33,906 nt of DNA from JASSUD01 sp031963365. Its GTDB lineage: Bacteria > Pseudomonadota > Gammaproteobacteria > Burkholderiales > Burkholderiaceae. Under the pieces are notes generated by a model. It saw only the letters and a program-made list of their open reading frames with translations. It did not search any database and had not been told where the DNA came from. Below, piece by piece: positions 13,199 through 22,502 of this stretch (positions are counted from its first letter, which is position 1; each line of letters starts with the position of its first letter). The stretch spans positions 1-33,906 of the forward strand of contig JASSUF010000006.1 in the NCBI GenBank assembly GCA_031963365.1, read 5' to 3'. Made by a program: the position numbers and the translations under genes.

Positions 13199-14486
13199 CC
13201 CAAACGAACAAACGAAGAAACGCCAGCGTTTTATCATCGGGAGTGTAGTGGGGGGGATGGGCCTATTAGTGGTGATAGGAATGTTTTTATTTGATGAAGG
13301 CCCTAAAGCCTTCCGTGAAAAGCCTCAAACCGTGACGTTGCCCATGCCTGGCAGCATTGAAGATAGAGAGGCCTGGCGCTCCCAAGAAGCGGCCAGAGGC
13401 AAGGCCACAGAAAGCCTAGTACGAGAAATACAAGAACAGCTTAAAGCGCAAAAAGAAAACAGCAGTGATTTAGCTAAAAAAATAGAGGCACTGAAAGCCG
13501 CTAAAAACAGCGATAAATATACATCGCAAGCGCCGTTTTCTGCCCCCCCTTATGGGGTGCCTAACGTTCCTTTGCCACCTGGCATAGATATGGGTTCGAT
13601 GGGCGAGCCAGTATTGCCGATACCTGCTAAGACAGAGCCTAGCATTACGCTAAACGCCCCCATTACACCCAATATTGAACCGCAGCGTGAGTTAGAAATT
13701 ATTACGTTTAGCGAGGGTGAGGGATCTTCCGATCCTGAGGCTAATGAGGGTGATAGCAAGCATCAAAGCTTTTCCTCAGAAAGTAAGCAAGGTGCCATCG
13801 AATTTATCCCCGCAGGCTCTTTTGTGCGCGTTGCGATGCTCAACGGGGCGGATGTCCCGACAGGAGGACAGGCACAAAGCAATCCCTTGCCCGTTGCGCT
13901 GCATGTGCTGGATGCGGCAAGCCTTGCGAACAAACACCAATTGGATATCAAAGATTGCCGATTTATCGCGGCTGCGTGGGGCGATTTATCGTCCGAACGC
14001 ATGATGGGGCGCACCGAGTCGCTGACCTGCATCATTAATGGCGAAACCGTAGAAATGGACGTCAAAGGCCAGATTATCGGAGAAGACGGCAAAGCGGGGG
14101 TACGCGGTCGCTTAGTAACCAAGCAAGGTCAATTGCTCGCGAATGCCTTATTTGCCGGGGCACTTTCTGGCGTAGGTAAAGCCTTCTCGCAATCGGCCTC
14201 TATTACGACCGCAGGCGGGGGAGGGGTGACGCAAATACCAGACTCTAAAAAGATTGGGCAGGCGGTGGCCGGTGAAGGGGTAGGGAGCGCCGCCAATATG
14301 CTTGCACAGTATTACCTAAAAGCCGCCGATAAGCTGTTTCCCGTGCTGGAAACGGATGGGGGGCGCACGGTCGAGGTCTTAATTACTAAAGGGGCCGTTT
14401 ATAAAGGCTCCGCCAACGTACACCAAGAATACAAAAACCTATTAAAGCGTAATGCTGTAGACCCAAGAAGGTATCAAGATGATTAA
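13188..14486 (+). CDS. traB: TraB, core complex protein (VirB10-like)
   Basis: A 432-residue protein anchored in the inner membrane by one helix near the N-terminus (FIIGSVVGGMGLLVVIGMFL) and reaching the outer membrane. Order: short cytoplasmic tail, helix, coiled coil (SLVREIQEQLKAQKENSSDLAKKIEALK), proline-rich spacer (PPYGVPNVPLPPGI), then the VirB10-like beta barrel with IPAGSFVRVAMLNGADVPTGG and VKGQIIGEDGKAGVRGRLV. The start is ATG 13188 or 13191, overlapping the traK stop; the open frame upstream has only a TTG. TraB links ATP-driven events inside to opening of the outer-membrane pore. Confidence 0.92.
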   Translation: MMSDPNEQTKKRQRFIIGSVVGGMGLLVVIGMFLFDEGPKAFREKPQTVTLPMPGSIEDREAWRSQEAARGKATESLVREIQEQLKAQKENSSDLAKKIEALKAAKNSDKYTSQAPFSAPPYGVPNVPLPPGIDMGSMGEPVLPIPAKTEPSITLNAPITPNIEPQRELEIITFSEGEGSSDPEANEGDSKHQSFSSESKQGAIEFIPAGSFVRVAMLNGADVPTGGQAQSNPLPVALHVLDAASLANKHQLDIKDCRFIAAAWGDLSSERMMGRTESLTCIINGETVEMDVKGQIIGEDGKAGVRGRLVTKQGQLLANALFAGALSGVGKAFSQSASITTAGGGGVTQIPDSKKIGQAVAGEGVGSAANMLAQYYLKAADKLFPVLETDGGRTVEVLITKGAVYKGSANVHQEYKNLLKRNAVDPRRYQDD

Positions 14487-15189
14487 ACGTATGGTTGCCC
14501 TTGCAGGCATTACGGCGCTATTAGGTGCTTGCGCACAACCCAAGCCGCCGCTTATTGATCAATTGCGCGCTACCTATCCAAACACCATTTTCAAAGAAGT
14601 TCAGCCCGCTCCGGTAGCGGGGTTATATGAAGTCATGATGGGGAGCAACGTTGCCTATACCGATAAGAGCGGGCGTTACTTTATTTTTGGTCATCTGTTC
14701 GACATGAAAGAACAGAAAGACATCACGGCTGAGCGTCAGCGCGAAGCCCAAAAAATCCCTTTCCCGTCGCAGTTTCTCGATAACGCGATCAAGATAGTAA
14801 AGGGAGATGGCAACCGAACTGTAGCGGTTTTTAGCGATCCCGATTGTCCGTATTGCAAGAAATTAGAAAGCGAATTGGCGCGTTTGGATAACGTAACGAT
14901 CTATCTTTTCATCTATCCCCTTGAAACGCTACATCCTGAAGCCAAAACCACGGCGATTCGCATTTGGTGCGCACCAGATAAAGCGAAAGCCTGGAGTGAA
15001 TATGTATTGGCCGGCAAAAAACCAGCGCTCACCAGTTGCGAAAACCCCATTAATGACAACGTCACCCTTGGCGCTAGCCTCGGTATCGCAGGCACGCCTA
15101 CGTTGATTGCTGTCGATGGCCGTGTATGGCCTGGCTTTGGTTCTGCGGAGCAAATTGAGCAGTGGCTGAACAAAGGGGCGGCTAAATGA
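14479..15189 (+). CDS. dsbC: DsbC-like disulfide isomerase lipoprotein of the transfer system
   Basis: A 236-residue protein with a lipoprotein signal peptide (lipobox LLGAC, Cys18), a DsbC/G N-terminal dimerisation-like region with YTDKSGRYFIFGHLFD, and a thioredoxin fold with active site CPYC (residues 123-126, FSDPDCPYCKK). The cis-proline is in GIAGTPTLIAVDGRVWPGF. A second Cys pair (IWCAP, TSCEN) matches the structural disulfide of DsbC. F-like clusters with many Cys-rich proteins often encode such an isomerase between traB and traV. Substrates here would be TraU, TraN, TraH and the other Cys-rich periplasmic proteins. It overlaps both neighbours by a few bases. Confidence 0.9.
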   Translation: MIKRMVALAGITALLGACAQPKPPLIDQLRATYPNTIFKEVQPAPVAGLYEVMMGSNVAYTDKSGRYFIFGHLFDMKEQKDITAERQREAQKIPFPSQFLDNAIKIVKGDGNRTVAVFSDPDCPYCKKLESELARLDNVTIYLFIYPLETLHPEAKTTAIRIWCAPDKAKAWSEYVLAGKKPALTSCENPINDNVTLGASLGIAGTPTLIAVDGRVWPGFGSAEQIEQWLNKGAAK

Positions 15190-15806
15190 AATGCGCTGTG
15201 CAGGGATTACGCTGGTTTTTCGTCATGGTGATACCACTTGCCGGATGTACGGGTATGTCGGGCTATGACGCTAAATCTTCTTTTTCCTGCAAAGCGCCTG
15301 ATGGCGTGTTATGCGAATCCATGAGCGGTATTTACGCGAATGCACTCCACCAGAATTTGCCAGGGCAAAGGGTGCAAAACAAACAAAAGAAAGGGAAGCT
15401 AGCAAAAGCCACCCTGCCTACAAAAGGGGTTGTCACACAGACCATTTCTAGCGGTATGCCTATACGCAGTGCGCCGCGTATTTTGCGGGTGTGGTTTGCA
15501 CCTTGGGAAGATAGCGATAAAGACTTACACGATCAGCACTACGTGTATGTCCTCGTGGATGCGGGACATTGGCGCGTGGAGCACTATCAGCAACGCATAC
15601 AAAAAATCTACCGTCCCGTGCATGCGCCTACTGCTGCGCCTGTGCGAAATAGTGGCGAGCATAAATCTTCCATTACTTCTAATGTGCAAACTGATAACGG
15701 CGACGAGATAGTAGGCGTGCGCCAAGATCGCCCAAATGCAGAGCAAGCCACCTCCCTTTTTAATGGCATGCGCACCCCCAATAACGTGTTATCGGGCGGG
15801 GGATGA
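15186..15806 (+). CDS. traV: TraV, outer-membrane lipoprotein of the core complex
   Basis: A 206-residue lipoprotein with lipobox IPLAGC and the TraV signature just after it, CKAPDGVLCESMSGIYANA. It anchors the TraK/TraB core in the outer membrane. The C-terminal half contains RSAPRILRVWFAPWEDSDKD and YVYVLVDAGHW, also typical. It overlaps dsbC and traC by four bases each (ATGA-type junctions). Confidence 0.92.
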   Translation: MKCAVQGLRWFFVMVIPLAGCTGMSGYDAKSSFSCKAPDGVLCESMSGIYANALHQNLPGQRVQNKQKKGKLAKATLPTKGVVTQTISSGMPIRSAPRILRVWFAPWEDSDKDLHDQHYVYVLVDAGHWRVEHYQQRIQKIYRPVHAPTAAPVRNSGEHKSSITSNVQTDNGDEIVGVRQDRPNAEQATSLFNGMRTPNNVLSGGG

Positions 15807-18430
15807 TGGAAGCACTACAACGTATTCGAGACGCCTATAAAGACGCCCCTCAAAAGCTCAAAGCGGCCACACAACGGTTTTGGGATGAGATGGTGCTAGG
15901 CGACATGCCCGATATCGGTAAAAAGCCTGCATATGTGAACAATGCCAATGCTTTTATTGCGCAAGATGGCCTGCATAACATTTTGCGATATGACCAGTAT
16001 GACGAAGAAACCGGCCTTTTTTATAACAATGGCTCGGTGGCGTTTTGCTTTGAGGTGTTGCCGCAAACAGGTGCAGATGAGGAAATGAGCACGCGTTTGT
16101 CCACGCTTTTTACGCCGATTCCTCCGCATTACGGCATTCAATGGTGCTTATTTGGGAGTCCCATACTTGATGAGGCTTTTCAGTCCTATCTCGATTTGCG
16201 CGATATCGCGCTCGATCAAAATAAAACCGTCCCGTTTTTTAAAGAGTTGGCACAACGGCGTATTGATTATCTACGCAGCGCCCCCGGTCAACCTTTATGG
16301 CCAGACAGCAACTTTGTGGTGAAGCAGATTCGCTTGCTGTTTTCCATCACCAAAACAGGATCGTATCAAGATAAAAAGCTGGTCGAAGAGATGATGGGCT
16401 TGCGTGAAACGCTGCACGCTGCTTTGCGCACCGCGAGCTTACCGGCGGTGTCTATGGACGCCGAGCGATTGATTCGTTTCGTCTGGCCGATTCTCAATCC
16501 TGAGAGCATGTTTAGTAAAGAGGCATTTCCGACCCTGCACTACGATGCAGGCAAGCCGCTAAAAGATCAAATGACTGCTTTTGGTCAACATGTCCGCGTG
16601 ACTTCCAATGAAATAGTGTGGGGAATCCCACCAGAAATAAAGAGCGATCCTGATACGCGCATTGCAGCGCGCAGCTTTAGTGTATTGCAGTATCCGCAGA
16701 AAAAAGAATTGTGGGAGATGGCCGACATTATCGGTGCCTTCTTTAACGATAACTTGCATTATCCATGTCCCTTTTTGGTCTGTGGAGGGGCGTTCACGCT
16801 GGACCCTAATACTGTCGATACTAAAGCGCAGATTAAGAGCGCACGGGCGAAGCAAAACGCGAACTCCAAAATGGCGTTTTTCCAGCCAGAGTTGGCGATG
16901 CAGTCCCAAGATTGGGACATTGTGATGCACCAATTAAATAACGGTGGCAACATGTGTGAGATCTATCACACGCTGCTGTTATTTGCGCCAAAAAAAAAGA
17001 TGAATCGCGCCAGTCAAACGGCGCTCAACATCTGGAAAAACGCGCATTTCACGATCTTTCCGTTAAAAATGCTGCATCTGGCGGCGCTGTATGCCAGCTT
17101 GCCGATGACGTTTACCAGTGAGGCGCGAGAAGATTTACAAAAATTTCGCCTCATCAGTACTAAAACCACGGTCAATGCGGTCGATATGGCCCCCGTTATT
17201 GGGGAATGGCAGGGGGCAGGTGATCCTGTCATGCTGCTTTTCGGTAGGCGTGGGTCGGCGACGTTTTTAGATTTTTATAGCAATAAGCAGCATGGGGGCA
17301 ATTACAACGTCTTTGTTACTGGCGTTTCGGGTTCGGGTAAGTCCGTCATCATGAACGAGATTATTAGCTCCTACCGAGGGATTGGTGCACGGGTATGGGT
17401 TATCGACGTAGGCCGCTCGTATCGTAATTTAATTGCCCTACAGGGCGGGACATTTCTTGAATTTGCACCAGATACCAAGATTTGCATTAATCCGTTTAGT
17501 TGGGTGGGTACGGATAGTGAATTGGATTTCAAATCAGAAATGCGCATGCTGCGGCCCGCAATTAGCCGGATGGCCTCTCCGAATACGCCCCTCACAGAAT
17601 TTCAATCTTCATTGATTACTGAAGCGATTACAGCGGTATGGAAAGACTATGGGCCTGAATCGAATCCCACGCTCATTCGCGATTATTTGCAATCGATTAA
17701 AGATGAGAAGGGTCGCCCTGAGCGCGTGGCCCATGAATTAGCAAAACAGCTTCAACCTTTTACCAAGGAAGGCGTATTTGGCAGCTATGTCAATGGCCCC
17801 GCTACGTTGCGTTTAGACGGGGATATGGTCGGCTTAGAATTAGAAGAACTCAAGCCCGTGCCGGATCTTCGTCGTGTCGTGTTGCTCATTCTGATATCAC
17901 GCATTGCGAATGAAATGTATTTCTCTCGGGATGTTAAAAAAGCCGTGTTCATAGATGAGGCGCAGCAACTCCTGGGGCCAGAGAAAGAGGCGGCAGAGAG
18001 TTTTGAAGAAGCCGCACGGCGGTATCGAAAATACGATGGCATGTTGGGTATTGGCACACAAGGTATCCAAGATGCGTTTGAGAACAAAGCGACCGAAGCG
18101 ATTTATAACAATTCCGATTGGAAAATTTATCTACGACAAGACCCCAAGAGCTTAGAAAAACTACTCAAAGAAGGTAAAGCCAGCTTTTCGCCTGCTGTAA
18201 AGCGCATGTTGCTTTCTCTACGTGCAGAACATGGCCGCTTTTCTGAGCTATTGATTTCCTCACCGATGGGCGAGTCTGTGATGCGACATATTCCCGATCC
18301 TTTTTCCTTGCTGATGGCCTCGACCAATCCGAGAGATTTCACCGAGTGCGAAGCCCTCCTAAAGCAAGGTTATTCCACGATGGACACGCTGACGACGATT
18401 CTGAAAAGGAGAGGTCAACTTGCTGGATAA
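15803..18430 (+). CDS. traC: TraC, pilus assembly ATPase (VirB4-like)
   Basis: An 875-residue cytoplasmic ATPase that drives pilus assembly at the inner face of the channel. The N-terminal domain contains IPPHYGIQWCLFGSP and is followed by the RecA-like motor: Walker A GVSGSGKS at residues 507-514, WVIDVGRSYRNL after it, and Walker B AVFIDEAQQLL around 715-725 with the catalytic DE. GIGTQGIQDAF and IYLRQDPKSLEKL are also conserved in VirB4/TraC proteins. Length and order are normal for the family and no disruption is seen. The start overlaps the traV stop (ATGATGG). Confidence 0.96.
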   Translation: MMEALQRIRDAYKDAPQKLKAATQRFWDEMVLGDMPDIGKKPAYVNNANAFIAQDGLHNILRYDQYDEETGLFYNNGSVAFCFEVLPQTGADEEMSTRLSTLFTPIPPHYGIQWCLFGSPILDEAFQSYLDLRDIALDQNKTVPFFKELAQRRIDYLRSAPGQPLWPDSNFVVKQIRLLFSITKTGSYQDKKLVEEMMGLRETLHAALRTASLPAVSMDAERLIRFVWPILNPESMFSKEAFPTLHYDAGKPLKDQMTAFGQHVRVTSNEIVWGIPPEIKSDPDTRIAARSFSVLQYPQKKELWEMADIIGAFFNDNLHYPCPFLVCGGAFTLDPNTVDTKAQIKSARAKQNANSKMAFFQPELAMQSQDWDIVMHQLNNGGNMCEIYHTLLLFAPKKKMNRASQTALNIWKNAHFTIFPLKMLHLAALYASLPMTFTSEAREDLQKFRLISTKTTVNAVDMAPVIGEWQGAGDPVMLLFGRRGSATFLDFYSNKQHGGNYNVFVTGVSGSGKSVIMNEIISSYRGIGARVWVIDVGRSYRNLIALQGGTFLEFAPDTKICINPFSWVGTDSELDFKSEMRMLRPAISRMASPNTPLTEFQSSLITEAITAVWKDYGPESNPTLIRDYLQSIKDEKGRPERVAHELAKQLQPFTKEGVFGSYVNGPATLRLDGDMVGLELEELKPVPDLRRVVLLILISRIANEMYFSRDVKKAVFIDEAQQLLGPEKEAAESFEEAARRYRKYDGMLGIGTQGIQDAFENKATEAIYNNSDWKIYLRQDPKSLEKLLKEGKASFSPAVKRMLLSLRAEHGRFSELLISSPMGESVMRHIPDPFSLLMASTNPRDFTECEALLKQGYSTMDTLTTILKRRGQLAG

Positions 18431-18782
18431 AGAACAGTGGATAGCCGCGCTTATCTCGGCCTTTTTAACGTTGTTGGCGCTGATGCCCGTGGGCTATGTG
18501 CTCTATCGCAATCTGCCGCCGCGTATTGCCACGGTCGATTTGCAAAAGCTCGTGGAAGAAGATCAACAACGCGTAGTAGACAAAGTCGCTCGAGGTGGTC
18601 CTGTAAGCGAAGAACAGCGTGCGCTAATGCAAGTTTTGACGGTCGATTTTGCCAAAAAAATGTCAAACGCCGTCGAGGCATTGAGTCAAGAATGCCATTG
18701 CGTACTGATTAATAAATCGGCGTTACTTAACGGTTCTCCCGTGGACTATACGGCGTGGGTGCGCAAGAAGGTGCAGCAATGA
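18420..18782 (+). CDS. trbI: TrbI-type inner-membrane protein
   Basis: A 120-residue protein with one membrane helix (about 8-29, IAALISAFLTLLALMPVGYVLY) and a periplasmic tail containing IATVDLQKLVEEDQQRV and the C-terminal TVDFAKKMSNAVEALSQE region typical of F-type TrbI. In F, TrbI affects pilus retraction. The start is TTG at 18420, chosen because AAAGGAGAGG lies at the right distance and the frame has no better ATG. It overlaps traC by 11 bases. Confidence 0.85.
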   Translation: MLDKEQWIAALISAFLTLLALMPVGYVLYRNLPPRIATVDLQKLVEEDQQRVVDKVARGGPVSEEQRALMQVLTVDFAKKMSNAVEALSQECHCVLINKSALLNGSPVDYTAWVRKKVQQ

Positions 18783-19255
18783 CTCTGCGCCGCGTTTTAA
18801 GCATTTTTTCTATCATCGTATTTGCAATAGGCGTGCTGATTGCCGCGCTCTCCCCGTGGTTTAGCATCAATATCAATCAAAGCAATAGTTTGCCCGATCT
18901 GGTGTATTTGATTCACAAGGGCAGCGCCTTTAAAAAAGGGGATTTGATCGCGTATCGCTGGCAAGGCGGAGTCCATTATCCTGCTGGTTCGATTTTTATT
19001 AAGCGTGTGGTTGGCATGCCTGGTGATACGGTGGAGCGGGTAGGGTCAGAATTTTGGGTCAATAAAAAATATATTGGCCTGGCTAAACCAAAGTCTACAT
19101 CGGGCGTTGCGCTTGAACCTGCCCAAGCAGGAGTCATTCAAGAAGGGACGTATTTCGTTGCCACGCCCCATCCTAATAGCTTGGATTCGCGTTATGCGAT
19201 TACCGGGAATGTGGCGCAAGCGCAGGTGGTGGGAAAAGCCTATGCGATTTTCTAA
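18779..19255 (+). CDS. TraF/TrhF-type S26 signal peptidase
   Basis: A 158-residue inner-membrane peptidase. One N-terminal helix is followed by NQSNSLPD, where Ser37 is the probable nucleophile, and by IKRVVGMPGDTV, where Lys75 is the general base. ATPHPNSLDSRY corresponds to the conserved C-terminal SRY box of the family. F itself lacks this gene, but IncHI, IncC and SXT-like systems carry it; it probably processes the pilin or other transfer proteins. The ATG at 18779 overlaps the trbI stop and has AAGAAGG upstream. The open frame extends further upstream but only within trbI. Confidence 0.9.
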   Translation: MTLRRVLSIFSIIVFAIGVLIAALSPWFSININQSNSLPDLVYLIHKGSAFKKGDLIAYRWQGGVHYPAGSIFIKRVVGMPGDTVERVGSEFWVNKKYIGLAKPKSTSGVALEPAQAGVIQEGTYFVATPHPNSLDSRYAITGNVAQAQVVGKAYAIF

Positions 19256-19874
19256 GCCCATTGCCTGCCTTTTAGTATGCCTCTGGATGCCTGCCCAAGC
19301 AGCGCATATAGGCACGATTGGGCCAATTTATCCAATTGGTGAGGAAAGCGCGCTGACCCTCATTATGAAAAATCTGCGCGAAAAAGAAAAAAGCGGAGAA
19401 CTCAAAAAAATACAAGACGCCGCTATTCGCCGCTCGATGGAGAGCATGACGCATATGCCACCCGTAGCAGGAATCGGTACGGTTGCGCAGCGCACCACAA
19501 AACGCATAGATCCCACCGTGACCTATACCCAGGCGCTCACGACAGATAACGGCCAAATTGTGATTCCCGCAGGCACCAAAATTAATCCACTAGACGTGAT
19601 GCACTTGTCTAAGCGCCTGGTGTTTTTTGATGGTCGTGATCTGCAACAGCGTGAAGCGGTGCGCCGGTTAGTCGCGCACGACCAAACAAAAGTTAAACCG
19701 ATTTTGATTGCAGGCTCTTGGTTGGAGATGACGAAGGCCTGGAAAACCCAGGTGTATTACGACCAACACGGCACGCTCACTAAACGCTTTGGTATTCGGG
19801 CGGTGCCTTCGGTGATTTACCAACAAGGTAATCAACTAGTGCTAGATGAAATTCCTGCTAAGGAGTTGCGATGA
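19242..19874 (+). CDS. traW: TraW, periplasmic pilus assembly protein
   Basis: A 210-residue secreted protein: signal peptide MRFSKPIACLLVCLWMPAQA, then the family start HIGTIGPIYPIGEESAL. The C-terminal half has DPTVTYTQALTTDNGQIVIPAGTKINPLD, FFDGRD and a thioredoxin-like end, LTKRFGIRAVPSVI. TraW works with TraU and TrbC in pilus biogenesis. The ATG at 19242 was chosen over a longer frame because GGTGGGAAA lies before it and it gives a clean signal peptide. It overlaps the signal peptidase gene by 14 bases. Confidence 0.92.
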   Translation: MRFSKPIACLLVCLWMPAQAAHIGTIGPIYPIGEESALTLIMKNLREKEKSGELKKIQDAAIRRSMESMTHMPPVAGIGTVAQRTTKRIDPTVTYTQALTTDNGQIVIPAGTKINPLDVMHLSKRLVFFDGRDLQQREAVRRLVAHDQTKVKPILIAGSWLEMTKAWKTQVYYDQHGTLTKRFGIRAVPSVIYQQGNQLVLDEIPAKELR

Positions 19875-20869
19875 AGCGTTGGTTGATCTTAATCCTTCTC
19901 GCCTGTGCGCTCAATCCTCTTAGTGAAGCGGCCTCACGCTGCCAAGGCAAATTTGCGAATCCGTTAACCGATATTTGTTGGAGTTGTTTGTTTCCGCTGG
20001 TGCTAGGGGGTATCCCCTTAGTCTCGATGGGGCAAGAAGACACAGCCAACCCAGGCGGTTTTATTTGCACGTGCGCCAATCCAATACGAGTTGGCATCAA
20101 GACGAGTTTTTGGGAGCCAGCACGGCGGGTCGATGTGACGCGCACGCCCTATTGTTTCGTGTCTTTAGGTGGGGTGAGCCTCGATCCTGGCATTAGAGCG
20201 CCGGAGGGAGAAATTCGGTTGCAACAAGACAATACCAAGCAATCTAGCTATCAAGTGCATTGGTATGTGGATCCCATTTTGTACTGGCTCGAAGTGATTT
20301 TAGATAACCCTTGCTTGGAGACAGGAAAATTCGATGTGGCGTACATCACGGAAGTAGATCCGACTTGGAATGATGACGAATTGACGATGCTACTCAACCC
20401 TGAAACCTTTCTTTTTGGTAACCCAATAGCGCAAGCAGCCTGTGCAGGGGATTGCGTACTCTCAAGTGCGGGGTTTGGCAGTAATGCGTTGTTTTGGTGT
20501 GCGGGGTGCAACGGCAGTATTTACCCCTTGAACGGCCATGTACAAGCGCATGTCTCTGAGGTGCAGGCGAGTTCGCTATTAGTACAGCGCATGACGGCAA
20601 AACTCCATCGTGAGGCCTTAATGTGGGGTACGTCTGGCTCGGATGGGTTATGCGGCATATATCCGGAACCCGTAATGGATAAAACGCAATACAAATATCA
20701 CATGCTGTACCCCATTCCACAAACTCAAAAGATCAATGGCAAATGCTGTCAGCCCTATGGCCGTACCACAGCTGTATGGGGGGCAGGGAGAAGCTATCCC
20801 TATGCCGGCGAAGACTTCGCCTACATGATTTTTAGAAAGAAAAATTGTTGCTTGGGGGTAGGGCTGTGA
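19871..20869 (+). CDS. traU: TraU, Cys-rich periplasmic transfer protein
   Basis: A 332-residue protein with a signal peptide (MKRWLILILLACALNPLSEA) and many cysteines, consistent with dependence on the DsbC encoded upstream. Recognisable TraU segments are CQGKFANPLTDICWSCLFPL, GGFICTCANP, GIKTSFWEPARRVDVT and CAGDCVLSSAGFG. The C-terminal GRSYPYAGEDFAYMIFRKKNCC is also typical. TraU is needed for DNA transfer and pilus formation in F. It overlaps traW by four bases and the trbC start by four. Confidence 0.95.
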   Translation: MKRWLILILLACALNPLSEAASRCQGKFANPLTDICWSCLFPLVLGGIPLVSMGQEDTANPGGFICTCANPIRVGIKTSFWEPARRVDVTRTPYCFVSLGGVSLDPGIRAPEGEIRLQQDNTKQSSYQVHWYVDPILYWLEVILDNPCLETGKFDVAYITEVDPTWNDDELTMLLNPETFLFGNPIAQAACAGDCVLSSAGFGSNALFWCAGCNGSIYPLNGHVQAHVSEVQASSLLVQRMTAKLHREALMWGTSGSDGLCGIYPEPVMDKTQYKYHMLYPIPQTQKINGKCCQPYGRTTAVWGAGRSYPYAGEDFAYMIFRKKNCCLGVGL

Positions 20870-21525
20870 AGCGCGAGAGGTTTTTTATAGGACTCTTTCT
20901 AGCGATGTGCGCAACCGTTGCTTGTGCGCAGATGCCGACGGCTGTCCAAATTGAAAAAGAACAACAGCGCATCGAAAGTGAGCGCAAGCGCCTATTTGAC
21001 GCCAATAACCCCGCCACGCAAAGCATGGCCAATAACTTTCCAAATCTGCCCACGCCTGCCCCTGTTGGAGTGGACATTGAAACCATCGTGCGCCAATACG
21101 AGCACAAAGCCGCGGTGCAGAAAACCGATAACTTGATGATTTTTGCAAGCTTCACGATGCCCCAGGAATCGCTAAAACGTTTGGTAAACCAAGCGAATAG
21201 GGTAGGGGCGTCGGTGATGCTGCGTGGCTTTAAAAATAACTCGATCAAAGAGACGGCGCTGGCTATTCATGCGCTCGGCGAGCCAGGCGGCAACGTTGTT
21301 ATTAATCCGAAGACTTTTACACATTACAAGATCGATGCGGTGCCTACGGTCGTGCTGACCAAAGCAGAGGCGATTGGCACCGCTGATGATCAAGGGTGTG
21401 CATTGCCTAATCACTTTATCGCGGTGTCGGGGGATGTATCGCTGGACTATGCGTTAGAAGAAATTTCACGGCGTGCGCCGCAATGGAAATCTTTGGCTAT
21501 GCCTTATCTACGGCAGCTGAGATGA
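20866..21525 (+). CDS. trbC: TrbC-type pilus assembly protein
   Basis: A 219-residue periplasmic protein starting at a GTG (20866) that overlaps the traU stop; GGGGGTAGGG precedes it. A signal peptide (RERFFIGLFLAMCATVACAQ) is followed by a Glu/Arg-rich helix and then a thioredoxin-like domain, LMIFASFTMPQESLKRLV, ASVMLRGFKNNSIKET, YKIDAVPTVVL. The last two are hallmarks of F-type TrbC. It acts with TraW and TraU in pilus assembly. Confidence 0.9.
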   Translation: MKRERFFIGLFLAMCATVACAQMPTAVQIEKEQQRIESERKRLFDANNPATQSMANNFPNLPTPAPVGVDIETIVRQYEHKAAVQKTDNLMIFASFTMPQESLKRLVNQANRVGASVMLRGFKNNSIKETALAIHALGEPGGNVVINPKTFTHYKIDAVPTVVLTKAEAIGTADDQGCALPNHFIAVSGDVSLDYALEEISRRAPQWKSLAMPYLRQLR

Positions 21526-22502
21526 AAATTGTTTGGATAGGAGCCGTCATGCTGATGTTAGTAGGTACCGTGAGTGCGCAAGAACCTTATACCCCTGCGG
21601 ATGCTTTTAAAGCCGGTAAAGCCTTTGCCAATACGGGTAAAGAAGCAGCAGGCGGCAAAGTAAACCGTTCTACCGGTACTACTGAATTACCCCATTACAG
21701 CACGGATGCGCCAGAAGCGCAGCATTTCCAAGGAGGGCGCAATCCGATTGGTGAAGCAGGCACGAATAAAAAAACAGCGTGTGCAACACAGCGTGCACTC
21801 AGTGGGTTTGAGCAACAAGAGTGTGATGCGGTGAATTTTTTAGACAAAAACCCCACGCAACGGCCTAAATACACGCTAGATAAAAAGACCGATCCCTTAC
21901 TAACCGGCTCTAAAGACACGATTGAAAACCCAGGAACGATTCCAGGTAATACCGATCAACGTTGCCATGTGGAGACGATTACTACGCCAGGCACGTTCAT
22001 TACAGAAACCTGCACCGAAACCTACGGCCTGGATAACTTAACGTGCGACAAGGTATTGATCATTAAACAAAACCCAGGCTGTACGCCAGGCCAGTTTCTC
22101 GGGCGAATACTAAGAAATATTTGCCCCCAATGCATAGACCCTTACATCGTTGCCGATGTGTATTGCGCGGGATCAGAGCAGGGCTACACGATGAGCGTAT
22201 GGACTTCTATAACAAGTGATGGGAATTCACCTCGCAGCATATTTTTTTCCAATCAACCCGTTCCTGGGCGAGTGGGCTATTCACAAGGCAATACGTTTAT
22301 TGGAGATTTTGGACAGGGTTGTCATTTTCCACTGTATTACCGCCAAGCCTGTGATGAAACCAACTGCAATATGACGCTAAGCCTGGTTAACTCTACGTGT
22401 AACGGGCAAAGCTTTGAAGCACCGGGAAACTATCAAATTCCCTTCACCTATACGGATTCTTGGGACGACCAATGTACATCGCTCGATGGCCGAACCCGTT
22501 AA
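21522..22502 (+). CDS. traN: TraN N-terminal-half protein
   Basis: A 326-residue secreted protein with signal peptide MKIVWIGAVMLMLVGTVSAQ. It carries the N-terminal and middle parts of TraN (DAFKAGKAFANTGKEAA, ACATQRALSGFEQQECDAVNFL, CHVETITTPGTFITETCTETY) and ends after SWDDQCTSLDGRTR. TraN is normally one outer-membrane mating-pair-stabilisation protein that contacts the recipient cell. Here the rest is in the next gene, in another frame and with its own signal peptide. The ATG at 21522 overlaps the trbC stop. The 13 cysteine-containing segments suggest extensive disulfides. Confidence 0.8.
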   Translation: MKIVWIGAVMLMLVGTVSAQEPYTPADAFKAGKAFANTGKEAAGGKVNRSTGTTELPHYSTDAPEAQHFQGGRNPIGEAGTNKKTACATQRALSGFEQQECDAVNFLDKNPTQRPKYTLDKKTDPLLTGSKDTIENPGTIPGNTDQRCHVETITTPGTFITETCTETYGLDNLTCDKVLIIKQNPGCTPGQFLGRILRNICPQCIDPYIVADVYCAGSEQGYTMSVWTSITSDGNSPRSIFFSNQPVPGRVGYSQGNTFIGDFGQGCHFPLYYRQACDETNCNMTLSLVNSTCNGQSFEAPGNYQIPFTYTDSWDDQCTSLDGRTR